Shown one piece after another: positions 43,272-53,169 of a DNA stretch of 64,000 nucleotides. The notes below the pieces were generated by a model that saw only the letters and a list, made by a program, of their open reading frames with translations, was not told the origin of the DNA and did not search any database. This DNA comes from Acinetobacter parvus DSM 16617 = CIP 108168 (GTDB lineage Bacteria > Pseudomonadota > Gammaproteobacteria > Pseudomonadales > Moraxellaceae), in contig NZ_KB849212.1 in NCBI RefSeq assembly GCF_000368025.1, forward strand, positions 1,411,198 through 1,475,197. Reading direction: 5' to 3'. The first letter of the stretch is position 1. Every line of letters begins with the position of its first letter. A program made the position numbers and the translations under genes.

Positions 43272-43649
43272 TTAGAAAACCGCTTTATTTCTAAAGTATC
43301 TGGCAATACCTTTCAGCCATGCATTCAACAGAAATAGCCATGCAATCGAGCTAAACACCACACCCACAACCGTCATGGCGGTCACCCAGAGGGCGCTGTT
43401 CCAGACAAAAAAGAACAGTGGAATAAACCACAGGGCAGCAAAGAAAGCCATCAGAATAAACAGCAGCACATTACGCATAATCCACAGTGCATGTGCGTGT
43501 ATCCATACTTCAGCATTATTCGCAGTCGCAACTTTTCGTGCCAGCAGATACGCAAACACTGCAAACACGATTGTAAATAATGCAAGAAACATGAACACAT
43601 AAGATATCGCCACATAGCGGCGATGCTGCTCAATACTGTCTTGCCCCAT
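43272..43649 (-). CDS. Inner-membrane protein, function unknown
   Basis: A 125-residue protein with about four TM helices: residues ~13-38 (ISYVFMFLALFTIVFAVFAYLL), 52-80 (LWIMRNVLLFILMAFFAALWFIP) and 84-112 (ALWVTAMTVVGVVFSSIAWLFLL). It ends with a basic tail (WLKGIARYFRNKAVF). I do not recognise the family with certainty; DUF4870-like proteins have similar topology. Confidence 0.65.
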   Translation of the reverse strand: MGQDSIEQHRRYVAISYVFMFLALFTIVFAVFAYLLARKVATANNAEVWIHAHALWIMRNVLLFILMAFFAALWFIPLFFFVWNSALWVTAMTVVGVVFSSIAWLFLLNAWLKGIARYFRNKAVF

Positions 43650-43781
43650 GCTCTAGATCACCTCATTCACCGCATTTTGCCAAAACAGTCATGCAATGAA
43701 ATTCAATTATTTTTTGGTCTTAAAATATAGGTGCTACTATATTAAAATTTTCAATATTTCGCACCTTTATTCACAAAATAA

Positions 43782-46700
43782 TTACGATAGATGTGTTGCT
43801 TTCTTGACCTTAAACCACGCCGCATAGAGTGCAGGCAGGAAAAACAGGGTCAACAGGGTGGCTACAATCAAGCCGCCCATAATCGCAACCGCCATCGGAC
43901 CAAAGAAAATACTGCGTGATAATGGAATCATCGCAAGTACTGCGGCAAGTGCGGTTAACACAATCGGACGGAAGCGGCGCATGGTGGCACCAATCACCGC
44001 GTCCCACGGTTCATGCCCTGCCTGAATGTCCTGCTCAATCTGGTCAATCAGGATCAGCGAGTTACGCATGATCATGCCAGACAGGGCAATGGTTCCGAGC
44101 ATGGCCACGAAACCAAACGGTTTATTGAACAACAACAGGAACGCCACCACCCCAATCAGGCCAAGCGGTGCGGTCAGCAAGACGATGGTCGCGCGAGACA
44201 TGCTACGCAACTGAATCATCAACAGGGTCATGACCACCGCAAGGAACAGTGGCATACCTGCATTCACAGAATTTTGACCTTTGGCCGACTCCTCAACTGT
44301 ACCACCCACCTCAAGTAAATAGCCATTTGGTAAATCGGCACGTAGAGTCTGCATCTTTTCCGCCAATTGCTGAACCACTGTTGCAGGTTGTAAATGGGTA
44401 CGAATATCCGCGCGAACGGTAATCGTCGGTAAACGATTACGATGCCAAATTAAACCTTCTTCAAAACGTGACTCAATTTTTGCTATTTGTGCTAGAGGTA
44501 CAGTGGTTCCTTTGGTGGTTGGCACGGCTAAATTTGCTAACGAAGCCACTTCGACACGTTCTGACTTATCACCACGTAAACGAATTTCAATGAGTTCACG
44601 TTTTTCACGATATTGATTCATCACCGCGCCTGTCACTGAGGCATTGAGGAAATTGGCCAGATCAACACTGGAAACGCCCATTTGACGCGCACGGTCCTGA
44701 TCAATCTCAATGGCAATAATCTTGCTTGGTTCACCCCAGTCCAGATGTACATTAGTGGTGTTTGGGTCTTCGCTCAGCACTTTAGCCACTTTCTGAGCCT
44801 CTGCCCGAACCGTCGCCAAATCTTCACCTGAGACCCGATACTGCAATGGATAACCCACAGGAGGGCCATTTTCCAATAAGGACACACGAGTACGCACCTG
44901 AGGCAACAACTGCTTAATTTGTGTCTCTAAAGAACGGCGGATTTCATCACGGTCATCTAAAGACGATGCCAGCACCACAAACTGGGCAAAGCTGGCCTGT
45001 GGCAATTGTTGATCTAAAGGCAGATAGAAACGTGGTGAACCTGTGCCGACATAAGCGACATAATTATCAATCCCTTTTTGTTTGGATAGGAATTGTTCTA
45101 CCTTATGTACTGCTTGTTCTGTCGCCGTTAGGGAAGCCCCTTCTTCCAGCTTTAAATCCACTAAAATTTCAGCACGATTCGATGGGGGGAAGAATTGTTG
45201 CGGTACCAACTTAAACATCGCAACAGACAACACAAAGATACCCACCGTAATAGCAATTACCGTTTTACGATAGGTAATACAGATTTCCACCACATTACGG
45301 AAAGACTGGTAAAACCTGGATTGATAAGGATCGTGATGCGTTCCATGTGCCTCGACCACAGGCTCAGGTTGCTTACGCAGTCGCGCCCATAGGCGCAGAT
45401 ACCATGCCGCTTTCTGCTGTTGTTTGGTGAAGTCAGGCAGTAGCTTCTCACCCAGATAAGGTACAAACAATACCGCCGCAATCCACGACACAATCAGGGC
45501 AATGGTGACTACCTGGAAAATGGAACGAGTATATTCACCTGTTCCTGATTGGGCCGTGGCAATCGGCAGGAAGCCTGCCGCGGTGATCAAGGTTCCTGTG
45601 AGCATTGGAAAGGCGGTGGTTTGCCAAGCAAAGCCTGCGGCCTTGAGTCGACTATAACCTTGCTCCATTTTGATCGCCATCATTTCCACGGCGATAATGG
45701 CATCATCAACCAACAAACCTAGGGCCAGAATCAATGCGCCTAATGAGATTTTATGTAAGCCAACGTCAAATAAACTCATCCCAGCAAAGGTCATTGCTAA
45801 AACCAATGGAATCGACAATGCAACAACAAGCCCTGTACGAAAACCGAGTGAGAAGAAACTGACCAATAAAACGATAATGACCGCTTCAGCTAAAACTTTT
45901 AAAAACTCTTGAATACTACGTTGTACTGCAACAGGTTGGTCTGAAACTTTTTGCAGTTTCATGCCCAAAGGTAAGCTTTTTTGTAGACTGTTAAATTCAG
46001 TTTCAAGGTTTTTACCCAATGCAATGATGTCCCCACCTTTACGCATGGACACCGCAATGCCAATCCCATTTTCGCCCATAAAACGCATACGTGGCTGCGC
46101 AGGCTCACTAAAGCCACGATAGACATCAGCAACATCACCAAGTTGAATGGTTTTATCACCCACCAATAACGGCATTTTTTTAAGGTCATCAACACTATGT
46201 AAGTGTCCGCTAACTCGGATTTGAATACGGTCTGTGCCTGTTTCAAAGAAGCCCGCACCTGCCATGTCATTCTGCTTTTGAATCGCTTCCTGAATGGCTG
46301 TGACAGGGACACCAAGCTGCACCGCCTTAGTATTGGACAGTTCAATCCAGATTTTCTGGTCTTGTAGACCAACAAGATTCACCTTGCTAACATCCTTGAC
46401 CCGTTGCAATTGTAGTTGCAAACGATCGGCATATTCTTTCATTACCGCATAGTCAAAATCTTTGCCCGTCAGTACATAGATATTGCCGAAGGTATCGCCG
46501 AACTCATCATTAAAGAACGGCCCCTGCACACCGCTTGGCAGTTGCGAGCGAATGTCATTGACCTTTTTACGCACGTTATACCAAACATCAGGAATTTCAC
46601 TGGAACGATAAGAATCCTTGGCGATAAATGTCACCATAGATTCCCCAGGCCGTGAATATGCCCGAATATTTTCATATTGCCCTGTGGTCATCAGTTCTTT

Positions 46701-46910
46701 TTCAATACGATCTGTCACCAGGGTTGCAACCTCCTGAGCCGTTGCTCCTGGCCAATAGGTCTGCACCACCATCACTTTAAAGGTAAATGGCGGGTCTTCG
46801 CTCTGTGACAGCTTGGAATAGGACATCACCCCAACAATGCCAAGTAACAGCATAAAATACAGAACAATGCCCTTATTCTTCAGCGCCCATTCTGAAAGGT
46901 TAAATTTCAT
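43782..46910 (-). CDS. RND efflux pump inner-membrane permease
   Basis: A 1042-residue proton-driven drug/solute exporter (HAE-1 class). It shows the RND repeat of TM1 plus periplasmic loop, then TM2-6, twice. Diagnostic segments are WPGATAQEVATLVTDRIE, the porter loop, and the TM4 proton-relay aspartates LILALGLLVDDAIIAVEMM; the second half has the matching GMPLFLAVVMTLLMIQLRSM and MIPLSRSIFFGPMAVAIMGG. Its adaptor ends 2 bases upstream (46913), so the two genes are one operon. No outer-membrane channel gene is present, so a TolC-like partner elsewhere is expected. Substrates cannot be read from sequence. Confidence 0.93.
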   Translation of the reverse strand: MKFNLSEWALKNKGIVLYFMLLLGIVGVMSYSKLSQSEDPPFTFKVMVVQTYWPGATAQEVATLVTDRIEKELMTTGQYENIRAYSRPGESMVTFIAKDSYRSSEIPDVWYNVRKKVNDIRSQLPSGVQGPFFNDEFGDTFGNIYVLTGKDFDYAVMKEYADRLQLQLQRVKDVSKVNLVGLQDQKIWIELSNTKAVQLGVPVTAIQEAIQKQNDMAGAGFFETGTDRIQIRVSGHLHSVDDLKKMPLLVGDKTIQLGDVADVYRGFSEPAQPRMRFMGENGIGIAVSMRKGGDIIALGKNLETEFNSLQKSLPLGMKLQKVSDQPVAVQRSIQEFLKVLAEAVIIVLLVSFFSLGFRTGLVVALSIPLVLAMTFAGMSLFDVGLHKISLGALILALGLLVDDAIIAVEMMAIKMEQGYSRLKAAGFAWQTTAFPMLTGTLITAAGFLPIATAQSGTGEYTRSIFQVVTIALIVSWIAAVLFVPYLGEKLLPDFTKQQQKAAWYLRLWARLRKQPEPVVEAHGTHHDPYQSRFYQSFRNVVEICITYRKTVIAITVGIFVLSVAMFKLVPQQFFPPSNRAEILVDLKLEEGASLTATEQAVHKVEQFLSKQKGIDNYVAYVGTGSPRFYLPLDQQLPQASFAQFVVLASSLDDRDEIRRSLETQIKQLLPQVRTRVSLLENGPPVGYPLQYRVSGEDLATVRAEAQKVAKVLSEDPNTTNVHLDWGEPSKIIAIEIDQDRARQMGVSSVDLANFLNASVTGAVMNQYREKRELIEIRLRGDKSERVEVASLANLAVPTTKGTTVPLAQIAKIESRFEEGLIWHRNRLPTITVRADIRTHLQPATVVQQLAEKMQTLRADLPNGYLLEVGGTVEESAKGQNSVNAGMPLFLAVVMTLLMIQLRSMSRATIVLLTAPLGLIGVVAFLLLFNKPFGFVAMLGTIALSGMIMRNSLILIDQIEQDIQAGHEPWDAVIGATMRRFRPIVLTALAAVLAMIPLSRSIFFGPMAVAIMGGLIVATLLTLFFLPALYAAWFKVKKATHLS

Positions 46911-46912
46911 GA

Positions 46913-48013
46913 TCAGGCTCCCGCTTTTACCGTGACTTCACGATTATCACGGTCTACAGGATGAATCTTTTGCTGATCACGCAACAGGTGCACACCACCG
47001 ACCACAACCCAATCTGAAGCTTTTAGACCTGAAAGAATAGGCACACTGTCACGGCCATAAGTTCCCAAAGTCACAGGAACTTTACGTAAGGTTTGATTGG
47101 CATTGACCACCCAGACATAAGCTTGTTGATCATTGGCAGTGACGCTGGATAAGGGCACACTCAGAACATTATTTTCATTTGCCACGAAGAACACTCGCGC
47201 ACTTTGTCCAAGTTGAATCGTGGACTGCCCCTCAAGCAATGAAACTTTCACGGTGAATGTTCGCGATTGGTCTGCAGCGGGTGACACCTCGCGGACTTTT
47301 GCTGCAAAACGTGTATCTGGCTGTGACCATAAGGTGACCCAGGCAGGCTGCCCCACCTTGAGGGTACTGACCGCCTGTTCAGGCACACCAAATACCACCT
47401 CACGCTCGCCATCAATCGCCAGTTGATAGGCTGCCTGTCCTGCCGCCACCACCTGTCCTGTTTCAATGTTGCGCTGGGTAATCACGCCATTTTTATTGGA
47501 GACCAACTGGTTATAGCTTGTTTGGTTGGAGGAAACCTCATAGTTTGAACGGGCCTGTTGCAGTGTTGCCTGTGCCGACTCATACTGGTTTTTAATAGCA
47601 TCAAATTGTGAACGGCTGACCGCATTGACAGGCAAAAGTTGTTGATAACGCTTATATTCTTCCAATGCAATTTTTGCGGCGGCCTGTGCACTGTCCAGTT
47701 GGGCTTTGGCCGCATTCATTTGCAACTGGGCATCTTTCACATCCAGTTTTGCCAACACCTGCCCAACCTTAACCCGATCTCCAACATCGGCATAACGTTC
47801 GGTAATCTGGCCCCCGACACGGAATGCCAGTGCGGTCTGCTGTCTGGCCTGCACATCACCTGCATAGCTTTTCTGGTCAATATGGTTGCTACTCGGCTGC
47901 GTCACCATGACATAAGGAATTTCCTCAGTTCTGGGCACCTCTTTCTGACATGCGCTGAGGATGACACTACTGACAATGACTAACCCCAATATGATACGAT
48001 TGATCTGATTCAT
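46913..48013 (-). CDS. RND periplasmic adaptor lipoprotein (membrane fusion protein)
   Basis: The 366-residue HlyD-family adaptor joins the RND pump to an outer-membrane channel. It has a lipoprotein signal with lipobox LSAC (Cys ~22). A lipoyl half-motif (YAGDVQARQQTALAFRVGGQI) and VGDRVKVGQVLAKLDVKDAQ precede a coiled-coil hairpin (~95-165, alanine/glutamine-rich). Matching lipoyl and beta-barrel segments follow (GVITQRNIETGQVVAAGQAA, VREVSPAADQSRTFTVKVSL). It is transcribed ahead of the permease and divergently from the TetR gene. Confidence 0.93.
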   Translation of the reverse strand: MNQINRIILGLVIVSSVILSACQKEVPRTEEIPYVMVTQPSSNHIDQKSYAGDVQARQQTALAFRVGGQITERYADVGDRVKVGQVLAKLDVKDAQLQMNAAKAQLDSAQAAAKIALEEYKRYQQLLPVNAVSRSQFDAIKNQYESAQATLQQARSNYEVSSNQTSYNQLVSNKNGVITQRNIETGQVVAAGQAAYQLAIDGEREVVFGVPEQAVSTLKVGQPAWVTLWSQPDTRFAAKVREVSPAADQSRTFTVKVSLLEGQSTIQLGQSARVFFVANENNVLSVPLSSVTANDQQAYVWVVNANQTLRKVPVTLGTYGRDSVPILSGLKASDWVVVGGVHLLRDQQKIHPVDRDNREVTVKAGA

Positions 48014-48079
48014 CTATTTTGCGCTCTTATTCAAATTGATTTTTAGGGCGTGATATGGGCATTATCATAAATTGTTTAA

Positions 48080-48117
48080 TTTTTAATTAATATACTCATG
48101 AGTACATTAAATAAAAA
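48080..48117. promoter_or_regulatory. Palindromic operator for the TetR regulator
   Basis: A 38-bp imperfect palindrome centred on the perfect TACTCATGAGTA (48093-48104), with arms TTTTTAATTAATA and its near complement. It lies midway between the divergent adaptor and TetR genes. Confidence 0.75.
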
Positions 48118-48166
48118 TTAAATCTAGCAACCTGATTTTTTAATTGAATTAAAAGAGAACGATAAC

Positions 48167-48790
48167 GTGCAGACAACCAGTGGTCGTCCCAAAGATTTAG
48201 AAAAAAGAGCCAGAATTTTGCAGGCTGCAAAATCTATTTTTCTAAAAATGGGTTATCACGCCACCAGCATGGACCAGATTGCCAAAGAGGCGGCTGTCAC
48301 CAAACTCAAGGTGTACAACCATTTTCAGGACAAGGCCAATCTGTTTACCTGTGCGATTGAGGAGAGCTGTGAGGAGTCCATTCGGGCAAAGCAGTTTGAA
48401 CTCACACCTGAGTCCGACTTTAGGCAGGCATTGTATTTAATGTGCCAGCGCGCCCTGGGCATTATTTACCTGCCTGAAGCGCTGAAGCTGGATCGGGTGC
48501 TGTTTGAACTTGCTGCTGAACAAAGCCCCCTCACCCAGCAGTTTTTTGATGCCTCACACACACGTATGTGTAATGTCTGGTGTGGTTTTTTTGAGCAGGC
48601 CATCACACTCAACTTTATTCAGGCAGATGATCCCCTTAAACAGACCGAACTGATCGTGGCGCTGATGCTCGGCACACGTCATCACAAGGTTTTACTGGGC
48701 CTGGATTCGGTGCCAACCACGGTTGAAATTGAGCAGATGATTGAACAGGCCATTGAACTTTTTTTGCTTAAATATCAACCTAAATTTTAA
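48167..48790 (+). CDS. TetR/AcrR-family regulator of the adjacent efflux operon
   Basis: The 207-residue repressor has the N-terminal TetR helix-turn-helix (ILQAAKSIFLKMGYHATSMDQ, IAKEAAVTKLKVYNHFQDKANLF) and a helical ligand domain. It starts at GTG 48167 (MQTTSGRPKDLEKRARIL) with GAGAACGA upstream. Divergent position and the palindrome between indicate that it represses the RND genes and itself, being released by a ligand. AdeN in Acinetobacter does this for AdeIJK, but that pump has a different arrangement. Confidence 0.88.
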   Translation: MQTTSGRPKDLEKRARILQAAKSIFLKMGYHATSMDQIAKEAAVTKLKVYNHFQDKANLFTCAIEESCEESIRAKQFELTPESDFRQALYLMCQRALGIIYLPEALKLDRVLFELAAEQSPLTQQFFDASHTRMCNVWCGFFEQAITLNFIQADDPLKQTELIVALMLGTRHHKVLLGLDSVPTTVEIEQMIEQAIELFLLKYQPKF

Positions 48791-48874
48791 AGAAATTTCA
48801 CATTTCCTTACGTTCTCCACTTGGAATGTCTGACAATCAGGTTATAGTCAAGACATGAGCAGAGGAGAAGCATA

Positions 48875-51556
48875 ATGACACAACAAATCACTGCGCCATT
48901 ACGAGAAGATGTTCGTTTACTGGGTAATTTACTGGGCGAAACCTTAAAGCAGCATGCAGGACAGGATTTGTTTAATCAGGTTGAGCAGATTCGTGCCCTG
49001 GCCAAGGGTGCCCGTGATGGTCAAATCGAGGCGGAAAAACAGCTCGAACACCTTTTCCTCGGCCTAAAAGATGAAGAAATTTTGCCCCTGACCCGTGCAT
49101 TTTCATATTTTCTCAACTTTGCCAACATCGCTGAGCAGTACCATGTGGTGCGTAACCGCCGTCAGGCTGAGTTTGACGAGCAGACATCCAGTCCAAACCC
49201 ACTGACGCATCTCTTTGAAAAATTCAGAACCCAACAGATTAGTGAACAGCACCTTTTCCAGCAGATCTGCGACCTCAACATCGAGCTGGTCCTCACCGCA
49301 CATCCGACCGAAGTCAGCCGCCGTACCCTGATCCAGAAATATGATGACATTACCGACTGCCTATCACAGCTTGATCAACAGAAACTCACACCGAGAGAAC
49401 GCCAGCAGACCATTGCCACACTCAAGCAACTGGTGAGTTCAGCCTGGCAAACCGATGAGATTCGCCAGCATCGCCCTACTCCTGTGGATGAAGCGAAATG
49501 GGGCTTTGCCACCATTGAACAGAGTTTATGGAATGCAGTTCCAAAATTTATCCGTGAACTGAATGAACTGACCCAGCAACATTGCCAGCAATCCCTGCCT
49601 CTGGATATTGCCCCGATTCGTTTTGCCTCATGGATGGGTGGCGACCGTGATGGCAACCCCAATGTTACCCATCAGGTGACACAGGAGGTGTTGTGGCTGT
49701 CGCGCTGGCAGGCGGCCGACCTCTATCTACGTGATATTGAAAACCTGCGTTGGGAACTGTCGATTCAAACCTGTTCAGATGAACTCACTCAAGCATTAGG
49801 TTATGAACACCCTGAACCCTATCGTGAATATTTACGTGAAACCCGTGAACGCCTGAAAGCCACCCGTCACTGGCTGACACAACGTTTACATGGACTGGAT
49901 GCGGATGACAGTCAAATCATCAAAACTAAAGATGAACTATTACAGCCTTTATTGCTGTGCTATCGCTCCCTGATTGACAGTAATCTAGCCGAAATTGCCA
50001 ATGGCCAGTTGCTTGATTTCATTTACCGTGTCAATTGCTTTGGCATAGAACTGCTGAAACTGGATATCCGCCAGGAATCAGGTCGACATCGTCAAGCCAT
50101 TTCAGCGATTACTGAATATCTAGGTCTAGGCAATTTTGAATCGTGGACTGAACAGGCTCGTCAAAATTTCCTGATCCAAGAGCTGCAGAGCAAACGTCCT
50201 TTACTCCCTAAATATCTGAATGAACCAGAGGGCAGCCTGATTCGGCATCCAGATGTGCTGGAAGTGTTTGCCACCATGCGTACCCTGGCTGAACAACCAG
50301 CTGAGAGCTTGGGTGCCTATATTATTTCGATGGCAGAATATCCAAGCGACGTCTTAGCTGTTTTACTCTTACAAAAAGAAGCTGGGATTCAGCATCCGCT
50401 TCGTGTGGTGCCTTTATTTGAAACATTAAAGGACCTGGATGGCGCAGCCAAAACCATGAACACCCTGTTTAATGTGCATTGGTACAAACAGCATATTCAG
50501 GGTAAACATGAAGTGATGATTGGCTATTCAGACTCAGCCAAGGACGCGGGCTTTATGTCGGCCAACTGGGCGCAATATCGCGCTCAGGAGGAACTGACCG
50601 CGATTGCCAAAAATCATGGCGTACAACTGACCCTGTTCCACGGACGTGGTGGTTCGATCAGCCGTGGCGGCGCACCGACCCAGCAAGCCTTATTTTCCCA
50701 GCCACCAGGTTCAATCTCTGGAGCAATTCGTGTTACTGAACAGGGTGAAATGATTCGCTTTAAATTTGGTTTAGAAGGCATCGCGCTACAAAATTTGGAA
50801 ATCTATACAGCGGCAACATTAGAAGCAACACTACTACCACCGCCAGAGCCAAAGAAAGAATGGCGAGACTTAATGAATCAAATGACTGATTTATCGGTAC
50901 AGGTTTATCGACAAACTGTGCGTGAAAATCCAAATTTTGTCAGCTACCTGCGTACCGTTACCCCTGAACTTGAGCTACAAATGTTACCGCTCGGTTCACG
51001 TCCAGCCAAGCGCAAGGTTAGCGGTGGCATTGAATCACTACGCGCCATTCCGTGGGTGTTTGCATGGACCCAGATTCGCCTGATGTTGCCTGCATGGCTG
51101 GGTACAGGTACGGCGATTAATCAGGTGCATGGACAACACCAAAACACCTTAAATGAAATGCTTGAACAGTGGCCGTATTTCCAAACTTTAATTGATATGC
51201 TGGAAATGGTTTTATCCAAATCTGATGCAGATATTGCGTTGTACTATGAATCTCATCTCACCCAAGATCAGGACTTAAAAGTTCTAGGGATTGAGCTACG
51301 CCAACGCCTGCAAAATGCTGTAGATACTCTACTCAGTCTAAAAGGTGAGTCTAAGCTTTTAAGTAATAATGAAGTGCTGGACCAGTCCATGCAGGTGCGT
51401 AAACCATATTTATTGCCATTGCATTTATTACAGGCAGAATTGATGAAGCGTCGTCGTCTGTATCTGGCACAGCACCAAACTGAACATAGCCCTGTCGATC
51501 ATGCCTTGATGGTCAGTATTGCTGGGATTGCGGCAGGGTTAAGGAATACAGGTTAA
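48875..51556 (+). CDS. ppc: Phosphoenolpyruvate carboxylase
   Basis: Ppc makes oxaloacetate from PEP and bicarbonate, replenishing the TCA cycle. The 893-residue enzyme has the catalytic histidine in VLTAHPTEVSRRT (residue ~140), the lysine/arginine loop GYSDSAKDAGFMSA, FHGRGGSISRGGAP and the C-terminal KRKVSGGIESLRAIPW and ending GIAAGLRNTG. E. coli Ppc is 883 residues. The start ATG is preceded by AGAGGAGAAGC. Confidence 0.97.
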   Translation: MTQQITAPLREDVRLLGNLLGETLKQHAGQDLFNQVEQIRALAKGARDGQIEAEKQLEHLFLGLKDEEILPLTRAFSYFLNFANIAEQYHVVRNRRQAEFDEQTSSPNPLTHLFEKFRTQQISEQHLFQQICDLNIELVLTAHPTEVSRRTLIQKYDDITDCLSQLDQQKLTPRERQQTIATLKQLVSSAWQTDEIRQHRPTPVDEAKWGFATIEQSLWNAVPKFIRELNELTQQHCQQSLPLDIAPIRFASWMGGDRDGNPNVTHQVTQEVLWLSRWQAADLYLRDIENLRWELSIQTCSDELTQALGYEHPEPYREYLRETRERLKATRHWLTQRLHGLDADDSQIIKTKDELLQPLLLCYRSLIDSNLAEIANGQLLDFIYRVNCFGIELLKLDIRQESGRHRQAISAITEYLGLGNFESWTEQARQNFLIQELQSKRPLLPKYLNEPEGSLIRHPDVLEVFATMRTLAEQPAESLGAYIISMAEYPSDVLAVLLLQKEAGIQHPLRVVPLFETLKDLDGAAKTMNTLFNVHWYKQHIQGKHEVMIGYSDSAKDAGFMSANWAQYRAQEELTAIAKNHGVQLTLFHGRGGSISRGGAPTQQALFSQPPGSISGAIRVTEQGEMIRFKFGLEGIALQNLEIYTAATLEATLLPPPEPKKEWRDLMNQMTDLSVQVYRQTVRENPNFVSYLRTVTPELELQMLPLGSRPAKRKVSGGIESLRAIPWVFAWTQIRLMLPAWLGTGTAINQVHGQHQNTLNEMLEQWPYFQTLIDMLEMVLSKSDADIALYYESHLTQDQDLKVLGIELRQRLQNAVDTLLSLKGESKLLSNNEVLDQSMQVRKPYLLPLHLLQAELMKRRRLYLAQHQTEHSPVDHALMVSIAGIAAGLRNTG

Positions 51557-51570
51557 TCATTTAAGCTGGC

Positions 51571-51602
51571 GCGGCACCTGTAAAGTCACTTGCAGATGCC
51601 GC
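51571..51602 (+). terminator. Probable terminator hairpin after ppc
   Basis: GCGGCA (51571-51576) pairs with TGCCGC (51597-51602), with an inner CTGTAA/TTGCAG near-stem. A T-rich stretch follows about 15 bases later. The remaining 240 bases to the next gene show nothing else. Confidence 0.6.
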
Positions 51603-51842
51603 ATGTCTATTCAGTCATTTTTTATTGCTAAAAACCCATCTTTTTTATTTGTTGAGTGAAATAGTCAACTTTGTGTAAATCCACAATGAATATAGGTGCT
51701 TAGCTTTAAATTTATTTTACCAAATGATAAAAATAAGTATTTAAAACCACGATATTGCAGCCATTGCCCAACATGACCAGATGAAAGTTGCAGATCAGGC
51801 AGAGTATCATAGCGGCTGATTTATCTGATCAAGAGTTTATCT

Positions 51843-53138
51843 ATGTCAAGTTGGTTTCCAAAATGGCAGCCGTATCAGGGAAAGATTGATCATCGCCCTG
51901 TTGCGACAAACGAATATTTACCGCCCTTACAAAGTGCGGTATTAGGGGTACAACACGCATTTGCAATGTTTGGTGCAACTGTACTTGCCCCATTGCTGAT
52001 GGGATTCAATCCCAACCTTGCCATTTTAATGTCAGGGATTTGTACCATTATCTTCTTCCTGATCACGGGTGGACGTGTACCAAGTTATCTGGGTTCAAGT
52101 TTTGCCTTTATTGGTGTCGTTGCAGCCGCAACTGGTCACATAACTGGATCAGGAGCCAATCCAAACCTTGCAGTTGCACTCGGCGGCATTGTGGCCTGTG
52201 GTATTTTCTATGCCCTGATTGGCTTTGCCGTGATGCTGACTGGCACACGCTGGATTGAAAAACTGATGCCACCTGTGGTGACAGGCGCAATCGTGATGAT
52301 CATTGGTCTCAACCTTGCCCCTGTGACCATCAAGGGTGTGGCGGGACAGCCTTTTGAAATGTGGATGGCACTGATCACAGTATTGTGTATGGGCATTATC
52401 GCGGTGTTTACCAAAGGCCTGCTACAGCGTTTACTTTTATTGGTGGGTTTATTGATTGCATACGGACTTTATGCTGTTGCAACCAATGTGCTCGGCTTAG
52501 GCAAAGCCATTGATTTTTCTCAGATTGCAGCCGCGCCATGGTTCGGTATTCCAAGCTTCTCACATCCAGCGTTTGACATGAATGCAATTCTGATTATTGC
52601 CCCTGTGGCACTGATTCTGGTTGCCGAGAATTTAGGCCATATCAAGGCAGTGGGAGCGATGACAGGCGAAAACCTGACCCCACAATTGGGCAAGGCCTTT
52701 GTTGCCGATGGTTTAGCCACCACCCTGTCAGGTAGTGTCGGTGCGCCTGGCATGACCACCTATGGTGAAAATATTGGAGTGATGGCCGTTACCCGTGTCT
52801 ATTCAACCATTGTGTTTGTAATCGCTGGTGTGTTCGCCATTTTTCTGGGGCTTTCACCAAAGTTTGGCGCGGTGATTAGCACCATTCCAACAGCGGTTCT
52901 GACAGGTGCCTCCATCGTGGTGTTTGGCTTGATCACCATTGCTGGAGCGAAAATCTGGATCGAAAACAAGGTTGACTTCTCCAACAATAAAAACTTGATT
53001 GTGGCTTCAGTGACCATTATTTTGGGTGCAGGCAATTTTGAACTGCTATTTGGCAACTTCAATCTGGGTGGAATCGGAACAGCAACATTTGCAGCGATTT
53101 TCCTGAATTTGTTGTTTAGCTTAAAAAATAAAAACTAA
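51843..53138 (+). CDS. Nucleobase permease, RutG-like (NCS2 family)
   Basis: A 431-residue, 14-helix cation symporter for uracil or xanthine at the inner membrane. It resembles E. coli RutG along its length: LGVQHAFAMFGATVLAPLLMG, ITGGRVPSYLGSSFAFIGVV, RWIEKLMPPVVTGAIVM, ILVAENLGHIKAVGAMTG and TYGENIGVMAVTRVYST, the last two being the NCS2 substrate motifs. No other rut genes are nearby, so the exact substrate is open. A terminator follows. Confidence 0.88.
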   Translation: MSSWFPKWQPYQGKIDHRPVATNEYLPPLQSAVLGVQHAFAMFGATVLAPLLMGFNPNLAILMSGICTIIFFLITGGRVPSYLGSSFAFIGVVAAATGHITGSGANPNLAVALGGIVACGIFYALIGFAVMLTGTRWIEKLMPPVVTGAIVMIIGLNLAPVTIKGVAGQPFEMWMALITVLCMGIIAVFTKGLLQRLLLLVGLLIAYGLYAVATNVLGLGKAIDFSQIAAAPWFGIPSFSHPAFDMNAILIIAPVALILVAENLGHIKAVGAMTGENLTPQLGKAFVADGLATTLSGSVGAPGMTTYGENIGVMAVTRVYSTIVFVIAGVFAIFLGLSPKFGAVISTIPTAVLTGASIVVFGLITIAGAKIWIENKVDFSNNKNLIVASVTIILGAGNFELLFGNFNLGGIGTATFAAIFLNLLFSLKNKN

Positions 53139-53145
53139 AATCGTG

Positions 53146-53167
53146 GGCAGCTTAGGCTGCCTTTTTT
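53146..53167. terminator. Terminator after the permease gene
   Basis: GGCAGC and GCTGCC pair around TTAG and are followed by six T. It lies between convergent genes. Confidence 0.85.
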
Positions 53168-53169
53168 AT

